A stretch of DNA of 64,000 bases from Euleptes europaea (taxonomy: Eukaryota; Chordata; Lepidosauria; Squamata; Sphaerodactylidae): positions 10,731,001 to 10,795,000 of the forward strand of contig NC_079321.1 of NCBI RefSeq assembly GCF_029931775.1. Direction: 5' to 3'. The first letter of the stretch is position 1. Each line of letters starts with the position of its first letter. A program made the translations under genes and the position numbers. Of this stretch, positions 11,985 to 23,310 are shown piece after piece. The notes beneath the pieces are model-generated. The model was given only the letters and a program-made list of their open reading frames with translations. It was not told the origin of the DNA and did not search any database.

Positions 11985-12493
11985 AAACATTCTGGAATCA
12001 GAAATGCCCTAGCTGCTGAGGAAAGGATAAAGGAGCTGGGTATGTTTAGCCTGAAGAGGAAAAGACTGAGAGGTTATATGATAACCATCTTCAAGTACTT
12101 GAAGGGCTGTCATATAGAGGAGGGTACCGAGTTGTTTTCTGTTGCCCCAGAAGGTCGGATCAGAACCAACGGGTTGAAATTAAATCAAAAGAGTTTCCGT
12201 CTAGACATTAGGAAGAATTTTCTGACAGTTACAGTGGTTCCTCAGTAGAGCAGGCTTCCTCGGGAGGTGATAAGCTCTCCTTTCCTGGAGGTTTTGAAGC
12301 AGAGGCTAGATGGCCATCTGTCAGCAATGCTTATTCTATGACCTTAGGCAGATCATGAGAGGAAGGGCATCTTGGCCATCTTCTGGGCATGGAGTAGGGG
12401 TCACTGGGGGGGAGGTAGTTGTGAATTCCCTGCATTGTGCAAGGGGTTGGACTAAATGACCTTGGTGGTCCCTTCCAACTCTATGATTCTATT
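11985..12493 (+). mobile_element. CR1 LINE 3' end
   Basis: TCAAAAGAGTTTCCGTCTAG, GGCCATCTGTCAGCAATGCT and the CR1 end CCCTTCCAACTCTATGATTC. Confidence 0.8.
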
Positions 12494-13231
12494 AATACAG
12501 GAATAGAAAGAACTGGAGAGAGGGAATTCAGCAGAAGTCAAGAGCATGGCTTTTTACCCTTTGTACCCAACAGATTAAGGGAGAGCCTGTGTTTTGCCAC
12601 ACATCCTGCTCACAACAAACAGCCTTGTAATTGCTCATGGGACTTTATCTAAATTAGCAGTTTGCTCACCTTCTCACTAAATGCAAAAGAGTTCCCACAG
12701 ACCATCAAAGAACAGGGGAGGAGGGAGCCACAGAAATGAGGGATGTGAATGCACCTGATAACTCAAAGCCGCTCACAAATCAGCTTCCTCCATTGAGACA
12801 GAGAGCTGGGGTGACATTCAAGATTAACACAGTTCCCCTCTGCGGTGAACAGATAACAAAAGCTTGCTGGAGCTTGAAAATACAGCCCTGCCATTCCCGT
12901 GCCAGTCTGAACCCTAGCTGGTCAGCCAAGTGACAAATAGAGTGGTTCCGTTTGAGCTTGCCCAGCCAAGGGATAATCGCTGGTAGTTCACATAAAACAG
13001 GAGAGCCATGACAGCTTCAAGACGGGCAAAATTTATTCTAGTGTAAGTTTTTGTGAGTTATTGCTCAGTTCATCAGAGGTATGACATATGCAAAGAACAT
13101 TTACGTGAAAAGCTGCCAAGACAGAAGAGGAAGGGTGAAAGACGGTAAGTTGCCCTTGTCACAATCCAGGTCTCCCCTGGCACTCAGTTCACGCCCTTCC
13201 TCCTGTTACCTTGGTTCAGCGCCTGAGCTAC

Positions 13232-13540
13232 ATCATAAGAACATAAGAAAGGCCATGCTCGATCAGACCAAGGTCCATCAAGTCCAGCAGTCTGTTCACA
13301 CAGTGGCCATCCAGGTGCCTCTAGGAAGCCCACAAACAAGATCACTGCAGTAGTATTCTCCGGCCTGTTTACAAGTTCACAAAGTTAGAAGAGACCACAA
13401 GGGTCATCTAGTCCAACCCCCTGCCATGCAGGATCCCACAATCAAAGCACTCCTGACAGATGGCCATCCAGCCTCTGCTTAAAGACCTCCAAAGTACCTA
13501 ATACAATAGGCATGCTCCTCTGCTACTAGAGAGAACAGGT
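13232..13540 (-). mobile_element. CR1 fragment with a second CR1 nested in it
   Basis: AACATAAGAAAGGCCATGCT to about 13370 resumes at about 13498 (TAATACAATAGGCATGCTCC). Between them, 13372-13497 is another CR1 subfamily (AAGGGTCATCTAGTCCAACC). Confidence 0.65.
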
Positions 13541-13737
13541 CACCATGAAGAAGGAATTCATGAGGAAAACCGGTTTGGGCTCCACCAGTCTCTGCCACCA
13601 TCTGAAAGATTCCAGTTATTGGAATTTTCCCAGTACAGTACTGGAAGAGATGGTCTCTGGTCTACCTCGGCTGGGTGCATGTTTGAGAGAGGAAGTCGGG
13701 CTCACCCTTCCTCACTTTCTCCCTCTCCCCCTCAACT

Positions 13738-13939
13738 GGGGTTACCAACCTCCAGGTGGTAGCTGGAGATCTCCTGGAATTACAACTGGTCTTCAGGTTA
13801 CAGAGATCAGTTCCCCTGGAGAAAATGGCTTCTTCGGAGGGTGGACTCTATGGCATTCTACCTTCCACAAACCCCACCTTCCCCAGGTTCCACCCCCCAA
13901 GTTTCAAGGAATTTCCCAACTCAGAGCTGGCAACTCTAC
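13738..13939. mobile_element. hAT-type MITE with perfect target duplication
   Basis: GGGGTTACCAAC to GCTGGCAACTCTAC; flanked by CCTCAACT at 13730-13737 and 13940-13947. Confidence 0.75.
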
Positions 13940-14295
13940 CCTCAACTAGAAATGGAACCAGGACTGTCAGTGTCTTTGTCAGTGCAAGTCAATACAAAGG
14001 TACTCCAGTTTAAACTCACTAAAATCAATGGGCTTAGCGGGGAGTAACTTTGCATAGGATTGCACTGTGTGCGCATCAGATACCCTAGTTATATGCGTCT
14101 TATGTTGTCTGACTCTTTTTCAAGCAATTAGTCGCGTTTAATTCTGCGGAAAATCAAGTCAATTGGCGTTTCACTTGACTTGCTTTTCATGTTAGAGAAA
14201 CAAGCTTTTAGACTGCTGCATCAGAAACTGTTGGATACTGACAAACTCTGCATTCATTAGCTAATAGGACATGTTCCCCGATCCTATATGGCATA

Positions 14296-15110
14296 GTGCC
14301 TGATTTGGGGGATCAAGCTGTTTGTTTCTTGTACCTCAAATCTCCACAAATCCACAAGGGTTTTACACTCCCAAGGTTCAACGTTTTGTTTTCAGTAGTC
14401 CTTTACATGAGATACTCCAGAACTTCTCATGAGGAAAGGCTCTGCCTGTGTAAGGCTAGTGCTCCTGAATTTTTATCTCATGTTTTGTTTCATTGTAATT
14501 GTTATACTGAGTTGGGGAACTCTTTAAGCAGCAATCTTCCAAGCGAGTTTAAGACTATTCTGATAAGTGGTTAGAAAGAAGAAGGAGAAGAGGAGTTGGT
14601 TTTTATATGCCGATTTTCTCTACCTTTTTAAGGAGAATAGAACCAGCTTGCAATTGCCTTCCCTTCCTCTCCCCACAGCAGACACTTTATGAGGTAGGTG
14701 GGGCTGAGAGAGTGTGACTAGCCCAAAGTCACCCAGCTGGCTTCATGTGTAGGAGTGGAGAAACCAACCCAGTTCACCGGATTAGAGTCCGCCGCTCATG
14801 TGGAGGAGTGGGGAATCAAACCCAAATCTCCAGATTAGAGTCTACCATTCTTAACCACTACACCATGCTGGCTCTCTCAGGTTAGTTTTATATCTTCTAT
14901 CTGATTGGAATCCTCATATCACTAATCAAGTAGTTAGGTATCTCCTAGCTATCATGAGCTTCCGGTAGCTGATTGTCAATTACTCTGGATAATTTCCTTT
15001 TTCCTCCCTCCTTAAAGCTTACAATCTTTTATTTGTGTTATTTTTCATATTGTATGATCTGGTTATGTAATTTGTAATAAATGCCTAGTAAAGGTTTTTT
15101 TTTATTTGAT
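14296..15110 (+). mobile_element. LINE 3' end (same family as 23311-24027), split by a SINE
   Basis: Encodes YSRTSHEERLCLC and SHVLFHCNCY, the same Cys-His C-terminal motif. The 3'UTR resumes after the SINE at 14572-14879 and ends TAATAAATGCCTAGTAAAGG, matching the complement of 23320-23350. Confidence 0.6.
14572..14879 (-). mobile_element. MIR-like SINE inside a LINE 3' end
   Basis: AGAAGGAGAAGAGGAGTTGG to CACTACACCATGCTGGCTCT; nested in 14296-15110. Confidence 0.75.
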
Positions 15111-16070
15111 TTGTGTGACTTAGGGCATAACTATACAATACACCTGACACAGGTGCGTGACCAGACTCTCAGTCAGATGTACATTGGGCAAACTCACCTT
15201 ATAAAGCGCTTGTTCACTTAGTGCTGCGAGAGAGGAGGTTTCAGGTTGCGGGGGGATCATACAGGGACCATTTTCAAAGTATGTTTTTCCCCCAGCCCTT
15301 TACTATTACACAGCCTATAAAATCCACGTACCATAAAATCAAGAAAGCTTGTCCAGGAATATGAAATTTGGCAGGGTGAATCTACTTTGTAAAGGGAGCA
15401 ATCTGCATTGCTTTCAGAAAAATCTGAATAAAAAGAATGATTTCACTTATTACAGATCCTTTCTTTGGCCTTAAAAAACCCATCTCTCTGATATAGGCTG
15501 ATTGCTCATTGCATATATTTCCATTTATTCTATACCAACTGCTGGCCCAATACAATCAGGTGCGCTCATTGATTTCAACGGATTTAGATCCTTCTAACTG
15601 TGCATTACAATATATTCTGTAAAATGTATTCTGTCAGCTTCTCCACTTTCAGATTCTACAAGCCTGTAAATATTTATCCTGAAATTGGTAAATCTTATAC
15701 ATAAGCAACGTTAAAAATTTATACACTTTATAACTTTATAAAATAAAGCTGCCTGAATGTTCAACTAAAGATGAACGAAGTACCAATATTTTCATTCACA
15801 AAAATATCAATGTAGAGTGAAATACAAAGGCAATCCAAACATCGTGTACCTGATGTGGGTCTTACTGTTGGGACTATTTTGTTGAACAAGCTGGACATTT
15901 ATTGGAATTTATTACATAGCACATCACGGTTGAATTATCCTGCACCCAGTTCAAGGACTAACACGGTCAAATGATCTGTGCCTTAAAAGACTTCAAGGAC
16001 ACAGACAAATGTTCAGTAGTGCTTCAGTGGCTAATATGGAACCATAACAGGAGATGTGGTGGTGGAAAAA
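14885..16070. other. CLIC5 intron, no further feature seen from 15.1 kb
   Basis: After the LINE tail ends near 15110 this is AT-rich unique-looking sequence with no frame or clear repeat. Confidence 0.6.
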
Positions 16071-16447
16071 GCTGTCATGTTCCAGCTGAGTTATGATGAT
16101 CCCTTAGGGTTTTCAAGGCAAGAGATGTTCAGAGGTGGTTTAACTGGAGACGCAAGGTACTTAATGAGTCAATTATGTAGGTTTGTAGAAGCTGTCCCGT
16201 TGAAACAAAAGCTGAAGGTACGGGCAGCTTGAGTTGCACTGAACTTTTCCTAACATTTACACTTTTGTTTGCTAAGTACAGGCTGTTTGATGAAACCACA
16301 AAGCTAATAAGAGGGTTCTGTGCGTTTGTAGCAGGAGCAGACTTGCTGGACAAACAAATGTTTCCATGGGGAATGCTTATACACAAGATTAGGGTTAACA
16401 GGCGTTAGTGGCTCTTCATTCACATTTCCTACCTTGCATTGGCTTAT

Positions 16448-16850
16448 ATAGAATCATAGAGTTGGAAGGGGCCATACAAGCCATCTAGTCCAACCCTCTG
16501 CTCAATGCAGGATCGGCCTACAGCATCCCTGACAAGCGTTCATCCAGCCCAGTGGTTCCCAAAGTGGGCAGTACCACCCCCTGGGGGGCGGGCAGTGGGA
16601 TTACCTAAAGGGAATTAAGAGGCAAGGGGCAGCGGGTGGGGGGGCTAGAGGTGGGCTCCTTCAACTGTGTTGTTGGATAGGGTAGGGGGCGCTGGGGTTG
16701 AGTTTGTGGAACCATGGGGGTGGTGGCCTGAAAAGTTTGGGAACCACTGATCAAGCCACTACTTTAAGACTGCCAGTGAGGGGGGAAGTCACCACTTCCC
16801 TAGGAGCCGATTCCACTGCTGAACCGCTTCGTTCAACCACATTGAAGCTG
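16448..16850 (-). mobile_element. CR1 LINE 3' end split by a hAT MITE
   Basis: AGAATCATAGAGTTGGAAGG through CAGCATCCCTGACAAG, resuming after the hAT at 16550-16749 with the ACTGCCAGTGAGG block. Confidence 0.7.
16550..16749. mobile_element. hAT MITE (CAGTGGTTCCCAAA ends) inside CR1
   Basis: CAGTGGTTCCCAAAG to TTTGGGAACCACTG, flanked by ATCCAGCC (16542-16549) and ATCAAGCC (16750-16757). It splits the CR1 fragment at 16448-16850. Confidence 0.8.
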
Positions 16851-17147
16851 AGTCTTTAGACTTGACTGAGCAAAGTGTTAGGATACAAGCCTTCCATGTG
16901 CCGATGACATATTAACCCAAAAGCCACAGCTGATGTAAGGGGTGTGTGTCAGTGCGCATGCATGCACACTTGAAGGAACCTGGTGTGATTTGGGGAAGGC
17001 CCCAAACCCATGGCAGACTGCTTGAGTCTCCAGGGCATTCTTTACACACACTTCAAGAAACTGAACCTCGACTGGTGGCCAGAACTGCCCCTCCTAGAGC
17101 AGTTCCAGTTTTAAATCTTTTTATCTGTGATGAATGGCATCGATGTG

Positions 17148-17280
17148 CATAGCCTAAACTACCCCACAGGGTTGTTGTGAGGATAAAACAGAAGAGAGGA
17201 CAACAATGTAAGCCGCTTTGGGTCCCCACTGGGGAGAAGGGCAGGATATAAATCCAATATATAAATAAGAATAAATAAAA
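17148..17280 (+). mobile_element. L2/MIR-type 3' tail
   Basis: CACAGGGTTGTTGTGAGGAT and GTAAGCCGCTTTGGGTCCCC with (AATAA)n tail. Similar tails: 3129-3275 (-), 46258-46380 (-), 44960-45135 (+). Confidence 0.5.
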
Positions 17281-17608
17281 GCAGCTCTCAATATAGGGAT
17301 GACGTCCTAGTGTCACTGGGCACAATGTAATCTTTGTTTCTGCTCTGTTCCTGAGATAATGCTCTCTTCTTGAAAGGGTACTATGAAGAGAGTTTACTCC
17401 CAAAAGATTCCAACTGCCCTCAGCTAAAAGACTGTATGTACTTCAGAGCAGGGCAGTTTTCAAATAAATGAATGATTGGACAAATAGTTTTGCTAGCAGA
17501 TTTTGTACAGTGGCTTTAATTTCTCATAAGCATCACAGTGCTGGAGAAATTCATGAGACAAACGGGTCTTATTCTTTAAAGGGCCTTTAAAGAACTTTTA
17601 AAACAATC

Positions 17609-17873
17609 GCCTTTTTTATGCAGGATGTTTCCCGTGGTCAACCCTGCCGACTGCTTCGGGGCTTCTTTTTGATTCTGCATGCCTTTTCTGCCCATCAGAG
17701 GTCGCTGCGCTCTCCCAGCATATCCCAGCTAAAACAGCATCCGGAAAACACAGGCAAAACGCGTGGGGAGAGCGAGGCGACCTCTGATGGGCGGAAAAGG
17801 CATGCAGAATCAAAAGGAAGCCCCAAAGCAGTCAATGAGGGTGACTGTGGGGAAACGTCCCTGCATAAAAGGC
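17609..17873. repeat. Long inverted repeat (foldback element)
   Basis: GCCTTTTTTATGCAGG to CCTGCATAAAAGGCC. The arms share GATTCTGCATGCCTTTTC and CCCATCAGAGGTCGC in mirror order. The two overlapping frames seen on both strands are the arms of this palindrome, not genes. Confidence 0.7.
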
Positions 17874-18188
17874 CAAAGTTGACAGAACTTAATTATGGTT
17901 AAATATTAATTTCTGTTTCATTTTTCATCGTATAATGTCCTTTGCATTCCCCCCCTTCTTTATCCTCACCGCAAAACTGCAAGATAATTTAAGGCTCCCG
18001 TTTGCCACCATTTTTACTATCCCCGTTGGCCAATGGTAGTCTGATGTTCCACCGTAGCCAAAGAACTGTCAGAAAATGTAAATGGCTTCAGTTAACAGAA
18101 CAACGCTTCAATGCTTTGATTTTTACAGCTTATGCTTTTCTCACCCCTGTTGCAAACAATACAGATTCACTTGCTGAAATTCCTTTTT

Positions 18189-18517
18189 TAACATTGTGTG
18201 TGTGTTAAGTGCCGTCAAGTCGCTTCTGACTCATGATGACCCTATGAATCAATGTCCTCCAAAATGTTCTATCCTTAACAGCCTTGCTCAGGTCTTGCAA
18301 ACTGAGGGTCGTGGCTTCCTTTACAGTGTCAATCCATCTCTTGTTGGGTCATCCTCTTTTCCTGCTGCCTTCAACATTTCCTACCATGATTGTCTTTTCC
18401 AGTGACTCATGTCTTCTCATAATGTGACCAAAGTACGACAGCCTCAGTTTAGTCATTTTAGCTTCTAGGGTCAGTTCAGGCTTGATTTGATCTATAACCC
18501 ACTGATTTCTTTCTTTC

Positions 18518-18613
<96 letters not shown>

Positions 18614-18915
18614 TTTTGGCAGTCTACGGTATCCATATCACTCTCCTCCAACACCACATTTCCAAGGAATCTATTTTCTTCCTATCAGCTTTCTTCATTG
18701 TCCAGATTTCACATAGTACTAGGAAATATGATGGCATGAATTAACTTGATCTTGATGGCCAGTGACACATCCTTACACCTCAGAATCTTTTCTAGCTCCT
18801 TCATGGCTGTCCCTCCCAGTCTCAACCTCCTTCCGATTTCTTGGCTGCAGTCTCCGTTTTGGTTGATGATGGAACCAAGGAATAGAAAGTCTTGAACAAT
18901 TTCAATTTTTAACTT
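18189..18915 (-). mobile_element. BovB/RTE-type LINE 3' end with GAAA microsatellite
   Basis: C-terminal coding signature (NQWVIDQIKPELTLEA, RLSYFGHIMRR, SLEKTIM) and the 3' tail GACTTGACGGCACTTAA plus CA repeats. An A-rich coding tract has expanded into (GAAA)n at 18508-18613 on this strand, which reads as a KKER repeat. Confidence 0.8.
18508..18613. repeat. (CTTT)n microsatellite
   Basis: About 26 tetranucleotide units inside a BovB copy. Confidence 0.95.
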
Positions 18916-19487
18916 TTACTATTAAAAATAAATGAGTTTTGTCCTCATGGCACTAGTTGCTATCTCAAATTGTTATAGGAAGGGGAGATGCCATAGATTT
19001 ACCCATGTTTCATTCCTATTAATCTCTGCCAGGAAAAGCTCTGCATCAGAAAAAGCATAAGCACATATGTTTTACAACTGAATGGAAGCAACTGTTTATT
19101 TTGCCTGAACGGAATCAAGTTTCGTTTTTACCATAGGTATTCCTGTTACAAACAATGGTTTCTCAATCAATGCGCCATGGTGAAAAAAATTCTGCCAATG
19201 TGGAAACATTGGGAAGAGGTATGTTTTCAAACACAGATGCTAATATCACAAACTGTTAAATGGAAAAACCACCACGAAGGAGCAGATGGGCATTCTGAAA
19301 GCCTGCAGCGCCATTTTTAATGCTGACGCTAACCAGGACTTCCCGGCAAGACACCTGGATGGGAATCCAGGCTAGGTATACTCTGCAGGCAAGCAGGGGA
19401 TGAACTCCAAAGGTTTTGGCCTTTTGCAGAAAAAAAATAATTAGTCCCATTGTATTTTAAAACCTAACACAAATTATGGTGATAGAT

Positions 19488-20005
19488 CACGATGGGTAGC
19501 CGTGTTAGTCTGTCACTAGCAGTAGAAAAGAGCAGGAGTCCAATAGCACCTTAAAGTTTGTGTCATACATTCTCCAAGAAGCTACTGAAACACTTGGTCA
19601 GCATCTTGTACCAGAAACAAATCAAAGAAAAGCTCACTGAACTTGACTCTTCACTACATCATCAACCTTTTCCAGAAACATTTCACAATAGGAGACAAGA
19701 TATCTACAATATGCCACAAACTTCCCTACAAAAGCAGAAAGACAAAAAACGTTCCAATCTTTTGCAAGGCACAACTGGACACCACAACAACAACCCCACC
19801 AACAATACTGTCAACCTTTCCCAGCTTGACAGAGGAATCTGTCCTTTCAAGAGGCCTATCCTTTCCACAGACAGTACAACTCTGTAGAGACCTGGAGGCC
19901 TTTTTCTGCCGTCTACGTTTAAAGGAATACTTTCTCCAAAAGTATTACAAGATCCTTGCTATTTCACGGTCCCATCGAACCAACCTGCTACAGCTGTTTA
20001 GTTAG
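19488..20005 (+). mobile_element. Penelope-like retroelement fragment
   Basis: Starts with a terminal module (GGGTAGCCGTGTTAGTCTGT, then AGTCCAATAGCACCTTAAAG) found in other Penelope-type repeats of this window. It continues into coding-like sequence with the reverse-transcriptase N-terminal signature (T..ESVLSRGLSF, QLCRDLEAFF, RLRLKEYF). It is truncated and not a working gene. It ends about 85 bases from the CLIC5 splice donor. Confidence 0.6.
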
Positions 20006-20090
20006 AATCTTTCGCCAAGTGCGATCAAAGGCGCAAACATTCCAAAAGTGCACATTCTTGTTTTTCACAGCTATACTGACCAGCGCTTAC

Positions 20091-20585
20091 CTTAACAATG
20101 AGGAAAATGTCATGATCCTCTTTCGGAAAGTTGTTGTTTTCTTCCGAGTTGTTGCGGGAAAACCTGATGGTAGTGGAGAAGTATTTGAATGTGTCCTGCA
20201 CCTTCTTTTGGCTGGAATCGGCCAAAGCCGTTACTGTATTTTCAAATGCCATTCTTGCTATACTTTGGTCACCCTCTCTTGGGCTCAACAGCTGCATCTC
20301 CTCAGGGTGCTGCTGGTCTTCCAAAGCATCTTGCTGAGAAGAATCAGACTCTTCTTCCCCATCATATCCATGCTGAGAGGACAGAGAGCTAGCGTGGCTG
20401 TTTTCTGGGCTCTTTTGATGGCTTACGTACACGCCATCTAACACAGCAGCCGAAGAAGGGGACGGCGAGTCTTCCTCAACTTGATCATAAATATCTTCCC
20501 CTTTTGTGTCTTCCCCGTTTGGAACTTCGTAAAATCTAGCATTCTCCATATTTTCATATATATGGCTGAACTGTTCACTTTCCAT
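20091..20585 (-). CDS. CLIC5: CLIC5 long-isoform first coding exon (partial gene)
   Basis: This exon gives the 165-residue isoform-specific N-terminus of chloride intracellular channel 5. The family has a thioredoxin-like fold, works with ezrin and actin at cell cortex and stereocilia, and can insert in membranes. The start MESEQFSHIYENMENARFYE resembles the human CLIC5B start (acidic, IY-x-x-x-x-N-x-R-x-YEVP). The exon ends HDIFLIVK followed by a perfect donor (AAG/GTAAGC) in phase 0, exactly where CLIC genes break before the AGIDGESIGN block. The middle is acidic and Ser-rich with little expected fold, plus IYENM and IYDQV tyrosine motifs. The frame stays open upstream to 20663, but the YEVP alignment favours the ATG at 20585. 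The remaining exons would lie left of the window. Synteny with ENPP4/ENPP5/RCAN2 supports CLIC5 over CLIC6. I did not find the short-isoform (CLIC5A) first exon. Confidence 0.85.
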
Positions 20586-21046
20586 GCCGGACGGTAGTTG
20601 AATCAGCTGTTTATCTAGCCTCTGCAAATTAGAATTAAGTTGCCGATGGTGACAGATAAACACAGTTTAAGAGGAAGCGAGGCTGTGGCATGCTTTTTGA
20701 ACACACTGTTCCACATGACAAGTTTCTAACAATCATTTACGGAGCACGTTCAATCAACAAATTACATTTCCACTGATGATTGACTCCCTCTTAACCCTTG
20801 CACAGTGCAAAGTATCTGAACATATCTTCACAGTGTTTAATGCCACGCTTTTTTTCATTTATGGCCGTCACACTCCCAGTGGCACAGGTAACACTACACT
20901 TTAAAGTTCAGGTCCGTCAAACTCATTTTTTGCTTTAATAGTTTGATAAGTTGCTTCAGACGTTCAGGGTAGGCTGGTTTAAATTAAAGGCACATAGTGA
21001 TTTCCGATGCCTTTATTTCTGAACCAATATGTAGACTTATTGGCAG

Positions 21047-21132
21047 TGCCATCCTAAACAGAGTTACACTCTTCTAAGCCAGGTGAAGTCCATTAGCTTA
21101 AGAAGGGTGCAACTCTGCTTTTGGATGGCAGT
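21047..21132. mobile_element. Short palindromic MITE
   Basis: CCATCCTAAACAGAGTTACAC mirrors GTGCAACTCTGCTTTTGGATG. Related halves at 14010-14070, 36906-36945 and 39157-39247. Confidence 0.5.
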
Positions 21133-21369
21133 AGGGAAGCGTCATGAGATGACATCATGAGATGACAAGAGTCACTGGAAAAGACAGTCACACTAGGAAA
21201 AGTTGAGGGCAGCAGGAAAAGAGGAAGACCCAACAAGAGATGGATTGACTCAATAAAGGAAGCCACAGCCTTCAATTTGCAGGATCTGAGAAAGGCTGTC
21301 AAAGATAGGACATTTTGGAGGACTTTCGTTCATAGGGTTGCCATGAGTCGGAAGCAACTTGATGGCACT

Positions 21370-21409
<40 letters not shown>

Positions 21410-21412
21410 ACA
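21130..21412 (+). mobile_element. BovB/RTE-type LINE 3' end
   Basis: GAGTCACTGGAAAAGACAGT to AAGCAACTTGATGGCACTAA, then a (CA)n tail at 21371-21406. Confidence 0.75.
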
Positions 21413-21414
21413 GA

Positions 21415-21657
21415 GGGATGCCAGCCTCCAGGTGGGACCTAGGGATCCCACAGAATTACAGCTCATCTGCAGACTACAGAGATCAGTTCCCTGGAGAAAA
21501 TGGATGTTTTGGGGGGTGGACTCTATGGCATTGTACCCCACTGAGGTCCCTGTCCTTCCCAGGGTCCATCCCCAAATCTCCAGGAGTTTCCCAACTCGGA
21601 TCTGGCAACCCTGCCCCCCATCCCCTGCCAGCGGCTGGGGGGGACCTGGCAACCCTA
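21415..21657. mobile_element. hAT-type MITE, second subfamily
   Basis: GGATGCCAGCCTCCAG to CCTGGCAACCCTAG with the family body; sits directly on the CA-repeat tail of a BovB LINE. A further copy fragment lies at 22340-22505. Confidence 0.5.
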
Positions 21658-21959
21658 GATGGCAGTGTAAGTTTATCGTGAGCAAGAGCTGGTGGAACAA
21701 TATTTATTCATTCCTATTCGGAATAATGAAGCTAGGGAGTTTGATGGAATTAGGAAGAAAAACATTCAGTGCTATCAGATTGTGTTATGATGGTATTTAA
21801 GGCCAGATTGAAATGCTGGCAGGAAAAAAAGTAGTTCCCTGTGCGGCTTTGCACCCAGCATCTTGTTTAAACTGAGCTTGTTATGCCAAGCACAGGGGTC
21901 TCCTTTATTGGGGGAAATTAGCTGGAGACTAGATAGAGCTATGTGAGAGGCTAGCATGG

Positions 21960-22170
21960 GGACCTTTTGACCAATATTAGAGAAAAAGTTTTTACAGTAA
22001 GAGTAGTTCAGCAGCGGAATTGGCTGCCTAGGGAGGTGGTGAGCTCCCTCTCATTGATGGTCCTCAAGCAGCGTCTGGATGAACAGTTGTCAGGGATGCT
22101 TTCGGCTGATCCTGCATTGAGCAGGGAGTTGCTAGATTACCTGTATGGCTCCTTGAACAGTATGATACTG
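21960..22170 (+). mobile_element. CR1 LINE 3' end fragment
   Basis: TGGCTGCCTAGGGAGGTGGT, GCGTCTGGATGAACAGTTGTC and GCTGATCCTGCATTGAGCAG. Confidence 0.65.
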
Positions 22171-22507
22171 TGATATGCCATTTTGAAAGGTTTTTTTTAA
22201 TCAGATATTGGAATTTGGGAGGGCTGCATTTCTAAAGAGCTTCACCAAACATATGCAACAGTTATCACTGCATTCTTGCAAATGAAACATGAGTTCAGTA
22301 TTAACTGATGTGAAATTCCTGCATCTGATGCTGGGAAGACAACACAGATCAGTTCCCCTGAAGGAAAGGGCTGCTTTGGAGGGTGGACTCTGTAGCCTCA
22401 TACCACACTGAGGTCCCCCCCTTCTACAAACTCCCTCCTTCCCCAGGTTGCACCCCCCAAAAAAATTTTCCAGGAATTTCCCAGTTCAGAGTTGCCAACC
22501 CAACAGT

Positions 22508-22690
22508 ACATGAACACATGAAGCTGCCTTATACTGAATCAGACCCTTGGTCCATCAAAGTCAGTATTGTCTACTCAAACCTCCAGGGTCTCAGGCAGGG
22601 GGCTTTCACATCACCTACTTGCCTAGTCCCTTTAACTGGAGATGCCGAGGATTGAACCTGGGACCTTCTGCATGCCCCCCCAGTACAGCT
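22508..22690 (-). mobile_element. tRNA-Ala-derived SINE, 5' truncated
   Basis: ACACATGAAGCTGCCTTATA to GGACCTTCTGCATGCC; the A-box end is missing. Confidence 0.7.
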
Positions 22691-22696
22691 GCATTA

Positions 22697-23270
22697 CATA
22701 ACATAAGAACATAAGAAAGGCCCTGCTGGATCAGAGCAAGGCCTATCAAGTCCAGCACTGTTCACACAGTCGCCAACCAGGTGCCTCTAGGAAGCCCACA
22801 AACAAGACTGCAGCAGCATTGTCCTGCCTGTGTTTCCCAGCACCTAATATATTCAGCATGCTCCTCTGATCCTGGACAGAACAGGTCTGCATCATGACTA
22901 GCATCTGTTTTGACTAGTAGCCATGGATAGCCCTCTCCTCGATGGACATGTCCACTCCCCTCTTCAAGCCTTCCAAGTTGGCAGCCGTCCCCACATCCTG
23001 GGGCAAGGAGTTCCACCATTTCACCATGCGTTGTGTGAAGCAATACTCCCTTTTATCCGTTTTGAATCTCTCCCCCTCCAGCTTCAGCAGATGACCCCGT
23101 GTCCTAGTATTATGAGAGAGGGAGAAAAGCTTCTCCCTGTCCACCTCTCTCCATGCTATGCATAATTTTATAGACCTCTGCCAGGTCTCCCCTTCTTCCC
23201 CGTTCCCAGCAGGACAGGGCTGACAGCTCCTCAAGCCGTTCCCCCTCTTCCGTCCCCTTTTCGCGACTCC
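22697..23270 (-). mobile_element. CR1 LINE 3' end
   Basis: ACATAAGAACATAAGAAAGG to CTGACAGCTCCTCAAGCCGT; same subfamily as 8522-8975, and extends further 5'. Confidence 0.75.
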
Positions 23271-23310
23271 CCCTTTCCCCTCAGCCGGCTCCTCTTCCCG
23301 CCAGCACCTG

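Noticed and set aside
18349-18657. KKER-repeat protein
   Set aside because: GAAA microsatellite inside a BovB LINE.
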